From positions 84,141-148,140 of the forward strand of contig JAPDRN010000087.1 in NCBI GenBank assembly GCA_030247855.1: a stretch of DNA of 64,000 nucleotides. Reading direction: 5' to 3'. A program made the translations under genes and the position numbers. The stretch comes from Knufia peltigerae. Taxonomy: Eukaryota > Ascomycota > Eurotiomycetes > Chaetothyriales > Trichomeriaceae. Within the stretch, counting starts at the first letter, position 1; every line of letters starts with the position of its first letter. Of the stretch, positions 1-11,228 are shown piece after piece. A model generated the notes under the pieces. That model was not told the origin of the DNA and made no database searches. It saw nothing but the letters and a program-made list of their open reading frames with translations.

Positions 1-33
1 ATGGTACCATGGTGCATAGCTAATGATTAGCAG

Positions 34-1115
34 ATATTCTCGAATATTCCGGTATCGCATGGCCGAATATGCGACTCTTTGCCAGGGCTTTGAAAAGGTC
101 AACGAGGCCCCCGCCTATTGGCAGCCGTTTACCACCAGCCACTGCGCATGAATCTCATTCGCATTCTCCTCGGCGTATGCCAGGTGCAGTGGCCCTAGAG
201 AGACCGTCATCTAGAGACACCGAACCGTTTCAAAACTTGTTGAACGCGGAGGCGTTTTCTGATTTAAAGTCTGATTCAGTGACCAAGCCCAGCTTGTTAA
301 CTGCCACCAGAAAGGTCTCACCTACCAGCAGTGCGGAATATGAAGATCCTTTCCTTGGACCAGCGGGCTCGACACGGCACTGGAGGATGCGGATGAGGTC
401 CAGCAGCCATGATATTCCCATGTTCGACTACTCCTCGAACTACAGCGGAGCTCCCACGGAGATGTCGGGACTTAGCTTCCCTAAGGCCAACTTTCTCAAG
501 CACATGCGTGAAGCCAATCCAGAAGAGATCGTGGAAGCCCTCAGTCCAGTACGGAAGGAACGGCTGCTTGAAGTTCTCAGTGCATCACAAAGCCCTGCAC
601 GAGGTCCCAATCCACCAACCAACAGTCCATGTGAAACTGTACATGGCGGCCGTGCACATTCTCCGATTGACAAACTTACCACGCTTGTCGCGTCCTCAGG
701 GGAAGCTAGTTTTTCTGGCGATGTTGAGGAAGAATTTTGGTCGAAAGCTCTACAGAAACGAGAGAGCAGTGAGGGCCTTGGATCACGAAACAGTCGGGGC
801 GGCCCAAAAGACAAAAGCAGCAAGATTAATAGCAGTTCCAAACCGACGCCGACCTCTAGCGAAACAGCTAGACGAAGCAGTCTGGCTCCGTTAGAAGGTA
901 GATCATCGTCGCTACGTATCTCCAGACAAAGATCGATGTCGAATGCTTCCAAACGCAAGCGTGCCTCACTGTCTCCTTCTATCAAGATCAGTACACCTGG
1001 AAGTACGATCCATGTTGTGATTGACTCTACACCGGCGTCACCAAGAAGGGAGAAGGCATTGGGACAGATACGTGGTAAGCCCAGTGGTGGTGAAATGCCG
1101 TCTCATCGACGCTAA
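34..1115 (+). CDS. 3' part of an unrecognised gene (5' partial)
   Basis: The frame is open from a possible 3' splice site (CTAAT-like branch near 20-24, AG at 32-33) to TAA at 1113-1115. An ATG at 69 would give 348 residues, but the frame continues upstream to the splice site, so this is probably a last exon whose earlier exons lie outside the window. The product is rich in Ser, Pro, Arg and Lys. Its middle part (about residues 115-175) is the most ordered and contains the phrase FLKHMREANPEEIVEAL. The C-terminal half is basic and low in complexity, as in many nuclear or disordered fungal proteins. I do not recognise a family. Coding status rests on ORF length only. Confidence 0.45.
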
Positions 1116-1882
1116 GAGGGCAACTAGTCGACGGCGGTCATTCGGAATCATTGCTTTCTACATTGCAACGTCTTGTTGCTCGACATGACGGTCAAAACAC
1201 ATGTTGACGGGCGGTATGATATCAAACCGATATTGCTCTATAGCCCTCGAGAGTGCGTATACAGCACTGAGAGACCCAACACGTCTAAAATTGTATGGCT
1301 TAAGTTGGTATGATTGGGTTTGACATATGGTATATGGTGGGGATGGTATAGTATACCTTTGAATGCAGACGCAGAGAACGATGATTGAAGCTGCTCTAAG
1401 GGCGATGGAGTACTTTGCTATAGATTATGGGTTTTGTATCAAGTTATACTCGTAACAAGAGTCGGTAGCAGTAGCAAGTCCACTTGCAAACGTTGAAATT
1501 CGCATAACTTCGCTTATTCTCGGACAAAGATCTCGGGTCTGGAGTAAATTGGTACTGTACCGGTACTCGAGGTACCCCACAATGAACCGTTGTACTGTAC
1601 GAATACTTGGACTGATGAAATTGCCCCACGAACATGTTAAAATCTTTTGCCTCTGGTTCACCGTGACTCACCCACTAACTGACTCATTGTATACATACCC
1701 TCTTGTTTACTGAAATCCGTTGGACAAACTGAGAAAGATACGATATTCTACAGGAGGAGTCTTTGATTCGAAATAGTCCCGAGTCCCTGACTGGATCTCT
1801 TCCGACCACCCCCTCCATCCTCCCGCCAATAAGTTGAAGCGGTCTCTAGCAGATTCAGCCTCGTGCTAGGACGGTAGCGAAG
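1116..1882. other. Intergenic, upstream of LEU4
   Basis: No convincing gene. Short open frames on the minus strand here lack family resemblance. A small palindromic patch with GTACCGGTAC lies near 1557-1566. I did not find a textbook Leu3 site (CCGG-N2-CCGG). Confidence 0.5.
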
Positions 1883-4076
1883 ATGCCCATGTATGTTGTT
1901 GTGCCCCTTGACGACCCTCTTGCACTGCTGACCGGACCCCATCCAGGCTTCGTGAACCATGGAAGAAATACCGCAAATTCAAACCTCTTGACCTACCTGA
2001 CCGCCAATGGCCCTCGAGAACGATCGACGCCCCTCCGAGATGGCTGGCTACCGATCTAAGAGATGGAAACCAAAGTCTTGTTGACCCTATGGTAAGATTA
2101 GATGTCCCGGTTCCCTCACCATGGCTGATCCTGTTGCAAGGATGGCGAGCAAAAACTGCGCTTCTTCAAGATGTTGGTCGAGTTGGGCTACAAGGAGATC
2201 GAGGTCTCGTTTCCCTCCGCTTCCCAGACCGACTTTGATTTCACGAGACACTTGGTGGAAACACCGGATATTGTCCCCGACGACGTATGGTTACAGGTCT
2301 TGTCGCCCTGTCGAGAAGATCTGATCCGTCGTACCGTTGATTCACTCAAAGGAGCGAAGAAAGCAATTCTACATTTATACCTTGCGACGAGCGAGTGCTT
2401 TAGGAGGATAGTCTTTGGTATGACAGAAGATGAAAGCCTTGCTCTGGCGGTCAAATGCGCCAAGTTCGCTCGGTCTATCACCAAGGATGACCCAAGTCAG
2501 GCAGGGACCGAATGGCTTTTCGAATTTAGCCCTGAAACCTTCTCCGACACCTCTCCGGAATATGTCATCAAGATATGCGAGGCTGTCAAGGAGGCCTGGG
2601 GTCCGACCGAAGACTCGAAGCTCATTTTTAACCTACCGGCGACCGTTGAGATGTCCACGCCCAACGTCTTTGCCGACCAAATCGAATATTTCTGTACGCA
2701 CATGACAGATCGGGAAAAGATTTGTGTTTCCGTGCACTGTCACAACGACCGGGGATGCGCAGTGGCTGCCTCTGAACTCTCCCAGATGGCTGGAGCCGAC
2801 AGAGTGGAAGGTACTTTGTTTGGCAACGGGGAGCGGACGGGCAATGTCGACCTTGTCACCCTCGCCATGAATCTTTATACCCAGGGAATATGGCCCAATG
2901 TTGACTTCAGCGACATCCAGAAGGTCATTCGAGTCTGCGAGGAATCGACCAAGATCCCGGTCAACGAACGGTGGCCATATGGTGGACAGTTGGTCGTTTG
3001 TGCCTTCAGCGGCTCACACCAAGACGCCATCAAGAAAGGATTCAACGAACGAAAGACTCTGGGTTCGAATCACGAGTCTCGGTGGGACGTGCCATATCTT
3101 CCTCTGGATCCTCAGGATATTGGACGTACGTACGAGGCTGTCATTCGTGTCAATTCACAATCTGGAAAGGGTGGTGTTGCCTGGGTCATTCAGAGAAGCC
3201 TCGAGCTCGATTTGCCCCGAGGATTGCAAATTGCTTTCAGTAGGATCGTCCAGAAAGAGGCAGACGCAAAGGGCCGAGAGTTGCTCCCACGTGAGATCCA
3301 GGCACTTTTCGAAGAGTCATACCATCTGAACCAGAATCCTCGTTTTACTCTGGTTGACTACAACATTACAGCAGTAAGAGCGACGTCGCCAGCACCCCCG
3401 ACCAAGTCATCAGCTGGCCAACCTCCTCAGACAGTGGCACCAGCTCAGAACACGTCGACCGCCAAACGGCAATTTGCTGGTGTCATTGCTATCGACGGCG
3501 TTCAGCACCCGGTCGTCGGCGTCGGGAATGGCGCTCTGTCTTCCTTGGCCAATGCTCTGCATTCTTTGGGCATCGATCTCGATGTTGCTGATTACAAGGA
3601 ACATGCCATCGGTGAAGGCCGTGACGTGAAAGCCGCTACCTACATAGAGTGTACGGCTAGCAGCTCCCACGAGAAAGTGTGGGGTGTCGGCATTCATGAG
3701 GACGTGGTACAAGCATCTTTGATTGCAATGTTAAGCGCTGCCAGCTCAGTATGGAAGTTCTCATCAGTGAAAGATTTGGGCAAGCTAACACACGCCACAG
3801 TTCCTGACATCTAGAGTCTCCACGCCTGTGCCTTTCCGACCCAAACATCTGCGACAATTTTCAGAGGCGGAGTTGGAAGCCCTCGAACGCTTGAATCTGA
3901 ACCAGACAGATAGTGCCAGCAGCCCATTGAGGACATCGGTCACACTCGAGCAGCCAGCTACACCTTCCAAACTGAACATGTCAACCGCGGGTGCTGGTAG
4001 TGTGCCGGCACAAAAGGTCGACATTGGTTTGTTGGAAAAGAAGGCCGAGCTCAATGGCCACGCGGATCAGGCGTAA
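1883..4076 (+). CDS. LEU4: 2-isopropylmalate synthase (alpha-IPM synthase)
   Basis: First committed step of leucine synthesis: condenses acetyl-CoA with 2-oxoisovalerate. Four exons: 1883-1890, 1947-2091, 2141-3748, 3801-4076, giving 678 aa. Exon 1 codes only MPM; this tiny first exon restores the expected N-terminus ([19 protein letters not shown]). Catalytic HMGL-like TIM barrel: RDGNQ at about 41-45, metal-binding HxH as HCHND at 250-254, GNGERTGN from 279. The C-terminal LeuA allosteric domain for leucine feedback spans about 470-600 (phrases [20 protein letters not shown] and [14 protein letters not shown]). The last intron is required: without it the frame stops at 3814 before the [14 protein letters not shown] tail. 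No obvious mitochondrial presequence. Very sure of the family; exon edges inferred from consensus sites. Confidence 0.95.
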
Positions 4077-5176
4077 TCCATCATGCTTTATTCAAAACTT
4101 CCATAAAACTTAAGCATTCTCTAAAATGGCAAAGTGAGGAGGGTGGTGGTGGCCATGCAAGAAAAGTTGATTCGCAAAAATGCCTGAAATGCCCTACATG
4201 AGCTTTTGTTGTATGTATCCCATCAGATTGAACTGACACTGGCAAAATGAGTATGAATTGGTAGATACCTGTCTGATCCAGTAGTGTGCACGTAGTTTGG
4301 GTCAAGCCCTAGAAGCTCAACAAACGCAACAAGTCTGTGAAGCAGTCAATGCCTGGAAGAGAATCGGACAAAACCCCCATGGGACACTAGAGTATATCGT
4401 TTTGCCTACTCCGGATGTGTCGAACGGAGGAAGCACATGCTCATGAACTGCCTGAGTTCTTGTACTACGAGTAGAAATGCCGTGGAGTACGTTGGGTATG
4501 AAGGTCCGGTGTTACGCACATGTCTGCAGGTCTTCAGGCAAAAAGGTAACCTAGGCAGTAAGCACCATTGCTCATTAATTAAGCTAGGCATGCATTGGGC
4601 ACTACGCCTACATGGGCCCAGGCCCCCACGCCCCAAGCCCAGCCCCAATAGTGTCCGAGATTTGGACTGCACATGCTGGCGAAATGCCCCCGCGGCGTCC
4701 AATGGAGTCAGTATAAGCCTAAATGACCTCGTCGCTATTCGGTTCCCGGACACCGACGTGCAGGACCTAATCAAGTATGACATCTTCAGTGCATGGTGCC
4801 CATCCCCATGTCAACCCAGTCAACCCACCTTCATCCCAAGTCGCAGCGTGGATGCAACTGTTCGACTTCACCTCCTTCCCCGGAAGTACCGCCTCTGTTT
4901 CGTGTTGATTTTGATGTCGGATTGTCCACCACCCTGCGCCGGCTACAGCCTCACCACCCTTGCGACGCTCTCTTTCGACACTACCCGACAGCCATCCTGC
5001 CCCTTTGCCTTCACTCATCTGTGACTTGAGTGTCATGGTGCGAGTCATGGGAGCGGGAAGGAAGTAATCTCCATTATACCATCTCGTTTCCGACCAATAC
5101 GCCCTCACGGAGCAGTCCCTACGCCTTCGACTGTGTCGGTCCCTGAGACCAAACGCCTCGAGATACTGTGATCCCT
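4077..5176. other. Intergenic, promoter side of GUT2
   Basis: About 1.1 kb without a credible gene. A 195-codon open frame at 4437-5024 shows no family features. The last 300 bases are pyrimidine-rich, as is common in fungal promoters and 5' leaders. Confidence 0.45.
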
Positions 5177-7506
5177 ATGGCCTCCTCCACCCGCTCCTCG
5201 CGTCGCTTCCTCAAGCCGCTCGTCTACTCTGCCGCTGCCCTTGCTGGTGTTGGTGTAGCCGTCATATATGTTTCCTACAGGCCCATCAATGTCCCCGGGT
5301 CCCAGGGAGCCGTCGTCCCTGTTCTACGCACAAAAGATGGAAAAATCATACCACCTAAATTCCCCTTGATAAAGTCCCGGGCAGAGCAGATCGCAGACCT
5401 TCGAAAAAGTGGCGGGCTAGTTGGGGCAAGCTCAGAGACACAAATTACACAGCAGATCCGGAACAGCTTTGACAGACTCCGTGGCGTAACGAGCACGACA
5501 GGCGATAAAGATGCGCAACTTGCCGCGGACCAAGACGCTGGCGAGCCGTACGACTTGCTCGTCATCGGCGGTGGTGCCACGGGTTCGGGCATTGCACTCG
5601 ATGCCGCAACACGGGGACTCAAAGTCGCACTGGTTGAACGAGATGATTTCGCTGCCGGCACGAGCAGCAAGAGCACAAAACTCGTACACGGCGGCGTGCG
5701 ATATCTTGAGAAGGCGGTCTGGGAACTCGACTACAACCAGTACGCTCTGGTCAAAGAGGCCTTGCGAGAAAGGAAGTATTTCCTCGACACAGCGCCACAC
5801 TTGAGTACGTGGTTGCCCATCATGATACCGCTCCAGAAATGGTGGCAGGCGCCATATTTCTGGGCCGGCACGAAATTCTATGACTTTCTCGCTGGCAGCG
5901 AGGGTATTGAAACCAGTTACTTTCTAACCAAGAGCAAAGCACTGGATGCATTCCCGATGCTGAAAAAGGAGAATCTCGTAGGTGCCCTGGTGTATTACGA
6001 CGGTGCGCACAACGACAGTCGGATGAACGTGAGTATTGCGGCAACAGCGGCGCTGTACGGGGCAACTGTTGTGAACCACTTGGAAGTTACCCAGTTGACC
6101 AAAGATGCGAACGGTCGACTGACCGGTGCTGTGGCGAGGGATATTATTGATCTCAAGAACGGTGGCAGGGGAGCTCCGATCACAATACGTGCGAAGGGTG
6201 TTATCAATGCGACGGGCCCTTTCTGTGATAGCATTCGAAAGATGGATGATGAGAAGGCACAAGAAATTGTGGCGCCAAGTTCGGGTGTGCATGTTGTGCT
6301 GCCCGGGTACTACAGTCCTCAAAAGAACAGCATGGGCTTGATCGATCCGAGCACGAGTGATGGGCGAGTCATTTTCTTCTTGCCGTGGCAAGGCAATACG
6401 ATTGCTGGGACGACGGACGCACCGTGCAATATAACGCAACAACCCGTTGCAGGTGAAGATGAGATTGGGTGGATCTTGAATGAGATCAGAGGCTACCTCT
6501 CACCTGATATCAATGTAAGACGAGGAGACGTCCTGGCCGCTTGGTCAGGCATTAGGCCGTTGGTGAAGGATCCAAAAGCAAAGAACACCGAGTCCCTTGT
6601 GCGAAATCACCTTGTCACAGTGTCGGAATCCGGTCTGCTTACCTGCGCAGGTGGAAAGTGGACGACGTATCGCCAGATGGCTGAGGATGCTGTCGACGAG
6701 GCGGTCAAACAGTTCAGTCTGCAGACAAGACCTGTACAAACACCGAGAAGGATAAGTGGCTCGGAAAGAGTGAATGATGCTGCGCCGCTTGATGGATCGT
6801 GTCAGACACATCAGGTGCGATTAGTTGGAGCGCATGGGTATTCCAAGACGCTCTTCATCAACCTCGTACAGCATTTTGGCATAGAGACCGAAGTGGCAAA
6901 GCATCTTGCCGAAGCTTATGGCGATCGAGCTTGGACGGTTGCAGCTCTCTCAAGCCCTACAGACGAACGATTTCCGGTTCGAGGCAAGCGAATTTCACCA
7001 CTTTATCCTTTTGTGGATGGCGAGGTGCGGTACGCGGTCCGCCATGAATTTGCCCAGAGGGCCGTGGATGTTATCGCCCGGCGAACCAGACTTGCATTCC
7101 TGAACGCCCAAGCAGCACTGGAAGCTTTACCCACAGTCATCGACTTGATGGCGGACGAGCTGAAGTGGGACAGCAAGCGTAAGGAGGCGGAGTGGAAGGA
7201 CAGCGTGGCTTTCCTTGCTTCGATGGGTCTTCCAAAGAGCAAGTTGGGAGTATCACGAAGAGATGTTGAGACTGGGAGGGCTGGCTTTGCGGACGACTGG
7301 GAACGGAAGTTGTATTCCAGATATGGTGAGTCTGGTCCCCCACGTCTTTCCTGTAATTTATTTCTGGTTATGAGCATTCTTGGAGACTCATGGACATCCT
7401 GGCTGACAGCAGAGAAGATGGCCCTGCAGATACACTGGCGAGTGACTCAAAGCTACAGCCCGGCCAAAATCCGGGGTTGGGCACTGAATCCCCAGCCAAC
7501 TCGTAG
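5177..7506 (+). CDS. GUT2: FAD-dependent glycerol-3-phosphate dehydrogenase, mitochondrial
   Basis: Oxidises glycerol 3-phosphate to dihydroxyacetone phosphate and passes electrons to ubiquinone on the inner mitochondrial membrane (glycerol use and the G3P shuttle). Start chosen at the first ATG (5177); three codons upstream is only GTG. N-terminus: Arg/Ser-rich presequence then a hydrophobic segment (about residues 13-33). FAD Rossmann motif VIGGGATGSG at 129-138, then ERDDFAAGTSSKSTKLVHGGVRYLE, a GlpD/GUT2 signature. The DAO domain is followed by the C-terminal GlpD domain to about residue 700. One intron near the 3' end (7326-7429, CTGAC branch at 7403-7407) gives a 741-residue protein ending TESPANS. 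A competing acceptor at 7412 keeps an in-frame tail to 7621 but lies too close to the branch point. Family certain; 3' end likely. Confidence 0.94.
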
Positions 7507-8180
7507 GACGAATTCGTCCCTTCAACCATCCATACTTGTTCTAAACTTAATACCGATGATTGTTCCCAGATCTGGTGCAGCTTCTCGCGTACCGAATTTC
7601 GTTGAGGTCGATTCCTTCTGACTCCGGCTGCCTTGCGACACTTTTCACCTTTGCCCATCAGACCGCAGGTGGCTGCAGCAATGACCTCCGCCTCAGCGCA
7701 TAGATGCCATGACAACACCATGAGCTACATGAAAATGCGGTGATGGCTCTTGCCGATCATGAGCTGTTGCCTTCCTAACAGCGCCTTGTGTGGTTCTTGC
7801 CTCTGGGTGATTTTCTTGGTTCACCAACGAAACGTCTGTATCAAGTGTCGGGTAAGAAAGGTTCTTCATTTAGCTTGCAATTCGACACCTTTTCCAGCCT
7901 GCATACATAGGGCGGGTATCCTTCCTCTCCTGCTGTTCCTCTTCCTCCTCTTCTCTCATCCTACCTATCCTTCTTTGTCCCCTAGGAGTTCTGAACGCAT
8001 GTTACATGTGCCCAACAGCTCGACTCGCTTTCACACATCTGTCCACAAAATACATTATTGAAATCCCGTGCCTGAGTTAAGAGCTCTGTTGTGAGTCTTT
8101 GTCTGCTGCCTCATCGGATGCGGGTTGCTGACCAACATCCAGGGTCCGTCCTAAGCTCTTCGTGTATCAAATCCACCTAC
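7507..8180. other. Intergenic between GUT2 and amino acid permease
   Basis: No gene seen. A pyrimidine-rich stretch at about 7915-7985 (TCCTCTCCTGC then CTTCCTCCTC) probably belongs to the promoter or leader of the permease. Confidence 0.45.
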
Positions 8181-9935
8181 ATGGCAAATCCAAACCCTAT
8201 GTCGAGTGCGTCCTGGCGCGTGGGTCTCATGAGACAGTCTATTGCCTCGTACTTCCGCAACAAGAAGGAGCAAGAGAAGAGTGACGATACCATCGTTGAG
8301 GCGGCTCCCCGAAATGAATCGAATGCATCTTCTAGCAATCACGGAGTCTTGGGTGGCGAATCACCTGGGGATGAGCTGGAGAAGAATGGTATGTACAAGA
8401 AAGGCGCATCCATGCATAAAGTCGACAACGAGGTCTGACGCGGGCCGCGAAATCGCAGGTTCCACGGAAGACGACCCCATGGCGTCGCATGGTCTTAAAG
8501 ATGGAGTTGAATACAAGTCTATGGCTTGGTGGTATGTCGCAGACTCTGCTCATGATGCGTTCGAATTGACCAAGCTGCAGGCAAGCTGGAATGGTCATGG
8601 TGGCCGAGACGATCTCTCTGGGCATTCTCGCCCTTCCCAATGCCATGTCGAAAGTCGGTATTATTCCTGGTTTGATCCTCCTTCTCTGCCTCGGCGCGAT
8701 GGCTTCATACTCTGGCTATGTCATCGGTCAGTTCAAACAACGATTCCGGCACATTCATTCCATGGCATGCGCTGGAGAGGTTCTCTTTGGTAAATGGGGC
8801 GGAGAGATTCTTGGATGGGGGCAATTCTTGTTTTATGTCTTTATCATGGGCAGCCACATCCTGACCTTTTCCATCATGATGAACGCCATCACAGGCCATG
8901 GAGCTTGCACCATACTCTGGATGGTGGTTGGCACTCTTCTCAGTCTGCTGTGCACACTACCACGAACTCTCAAGAATCTTTCGTACTATTCGGTAGCCAG
9001 CTTTCTCAGCATCGTCGGTGCCGTTATGATCACCATGATCGGAGTCAGCATCACCAAGCCCGGCTTCGTCAACGGGCAGATGTCGGTCAGATTGTGGCCT
9101 CAACCGGGGCTCTCTTTCCAGGATGGGTTCCAGGCCGTGAATACCATGGTATTTGCCTATGCAGGACATGTCGCCTTCTTCACGTTCATTTCGGAGTTGA
9201 AGAACCCCAATGACTTTCCCAAAGCCCTGGCATTTTTGCAAGTCAGCGACATCACCATGTACATCGTCACGGCCGTGGTGGTGTACATCTATGCCGGTGA
9301 GAATGTCAAGAGCCCGGCTTTGGACAGTGCCAGCACAGTCGTCAAGAAAGTGGCGTACGGCATTGCGATTCCTACCATTGTCATTGCAGGTGTGGTCAAT
9401 GGGCACGTCGGGGTCAAATACGTGTACGTGCGAATGCTTCAAAACAAACGGGATGATTTGATGCACCAGCCACTCCGACGAATCAACAAAGATTCCAACA
9501 AGAAGGAGTTCACGAGGTTGGGAATCAGATCGTACGGCACCTGGGTGTTGATCTGTACCCTCTCATGGGTGGCAGCATGGTTGATCGCGGAAGTGGTTCC
9601 TGTTTTCAACGATCTGGTTGGGCTGACCAGTGCCCTGTTCGCGAGTTGGTTCACTTTCGGGCTCAGTGGTATGTTTTGGATGCGACTGAACCTCGTGCAA
9701 GACCAGAATGGGAAGCTCCAGATGGTCCCCTTCAAGTTGTGGACGTGGAAGATGACTTTGTTGCTTCTGATCAACTCTTTGAACATTCTTGTGGCAGCAA
9801 TTCTGGTATGTTCATGCTGTGGCAGACTGATGTCTCCTGATTAACATTTTCTAGTGCTTCGTCGGCATCTATGCCAGCATTTCAAGCATGATCCATAATG
9901 GAGCAACCAAGAAGCCATTCACCTGCGCAGCTTGA
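8181..9935 (+). CDS. AAAP-family amino acid permease (N. crassa Mtr-like)
   Basis: Predicted plasma- or vacuolar-membrane carrier of neutral or aromatic amino acids. Exons 8181-8388, 8459-8531, 8581-9805, 9855-9935; 528 aa. Each splice restores family sequence: YKSMAWW joins QAGMVMVAETISLGILALP across intron 2, and LLINSLNILVAAIL joins CFVGIYASI across intron 3. A hydrophilic N-terminal tail of about 90 residues precedes roughly 11 hydrophobic segments, which is the usual layout. The conserved Glu/Ser-Gly-Leu helix 1 region is intact. ATG at 8181 was chosen because upstream in-frame codons (from 8091) look like leader sequence. The substrate cannot be read from sequence; Mtr-type transport of neutral aliphatic and aromatic amino acids is inference from family resemblance. 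Confidence 0.9.
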
Positions 9936-10265
9936 GCTTCAAGGGATGACAATGCGGTCAGTGACAGGGGTTTAGGAAGGTGTGTCGAGAGTATTTTCAA
10001 GACTTGTTGGACAAGGCTTAGTTGGATGTGGGATATTGGGATTGAAGGAATCAGTAATAATCTTACATGCATCACCGTGGAGGAGGCGATGATGTGTGGC
10101 TCGTCTAGAATGTTTGTTTTACAAAATGGGTTTGGGAATGGTCTTTGATGTCGTGTCTGTTGCCGGCGTCGTCTTTTTTTAGATAGATCTGGGTCATGGG
10201 TTGATGAGTTGATTATCCATAATAATGTTTTTTATTCTTTTGATTTGTGTGTTTTGTGTTGTTGT

Positions 10266-10266
<1 letters not shown>

Positions 10267-10305
<39 letters not shown>
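10267..10305 (+). repeat. (GAT)13 microsatellite
   Basis: Thirteen uninterrupted GAT units, followed after one GTT by three more units. Noncoding. Confidence 0.95.
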
Positions 10306-10306
<1 letters not shown>

Positions 10307-10424
10307 TTGATGATGATGTTTGTTTACCTTGCTACGGCGTACGGAAGTACTCTGTATGGGGAGTCCCTAAGTGGTGGTGATTCGGTGGCTACCGGGGGGG
10401 AGGGGGGAGGGAGCATTCGTGGGG

Positions 10425-10452
10425 AATGGCAAATGGCAAATGGCAAATGGCC
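10425..10452 (+). repeat. Four-copy ATGGCAA tandem repeat
   Basis: The heptamer ATGGCAA is repeated about four times between the permease and the monooxygenase gene. Noncoding. Confidence 0.85.
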
Positions 10453-11228
10453 CATGTTTCAACTGCCGAAGAGCGTCAAAGCAAGTGCCGTTGAGGACCG
10501 AACATCACACCACAACGAAGTAGAGAGTTCATGTGCTCCGTATCATGCCTGCCTCTTTTTTTTGCCAATTATCTAAGCCCGAAAATACTTGCCGGGGTTG
10601 GTTTGGATGTTTTTTTGCTTTTTGGGTCTTGGGGTCAATGTTCGAGGCCGACCATAGCAGTTATATTGTTTTATTCTGTGCGATGTGCGATGTACGAAGA
10701 GTCGGGGGTTCATTATTTTGGTCTTTCTTGGAGAGGATTTGGTTACCCCCTAAAATCTTGGGGGGGGACCAATGTACACGCAGTACAGTACGGAGTACCT
10801 ACTACGAGTACCTTACCTGATCTACCTTACCTAGAAACTGCCCGCGGCATTGAATTTTCCCGCCTCTCATGCCCCCCGGGGATGGATCACGGCAATACTC
10901 CATAATGAATGAATGTCATACACATCATACGAGTGAGTGACTGAGTGAGTACTCTTTTGTATATAGTTTGGCGTTACCTGACAAGATGTAAATCTTGAAA
11001 AAAGAATACAAAAGAAGGTCAGAACTCATCATCATTCATCCTGCCCCCATTTAATCATAACCATCTCCTTGTCTTTTTTTTTCCTTTTCCAAGAGTACAA
11101 ACATTCCCTTGACCGTGGCAATATTATCACGAGTGACTCTGCAGGACTTCAGCGATAAAGTCACCTTCCATGATTTGATTGACACAGATTAAGATTTGTT
11201 TCATATCATTTCTGGGATATACGAAAGT

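Larger units (their letters stand above)
9936..11228. other. Long intergenic region with simple repeats
   Basis: About 1.3 kb with no supportable gene. It holds a GAT microsatellite, a seven-base tandem repeat, G-runs (10394-10410, 10761-10767) and one copy of the TACGGAGTA motif at 10789-10797. Confidence 0.5.

Noticed and set aside
4437..5024. 195-codon plus-strand frame upstream of GUT2
   Set aside because: No domain, odd composition, many overlapping frames; looks like promoter DNA.
7326..7412. Alternative GUT2 acceptor at 7412 giving a longer C-terminus to 7621
   Set aside because: Only about five bases after the CTGAC branch point, and the resulting tail is compositionally random.
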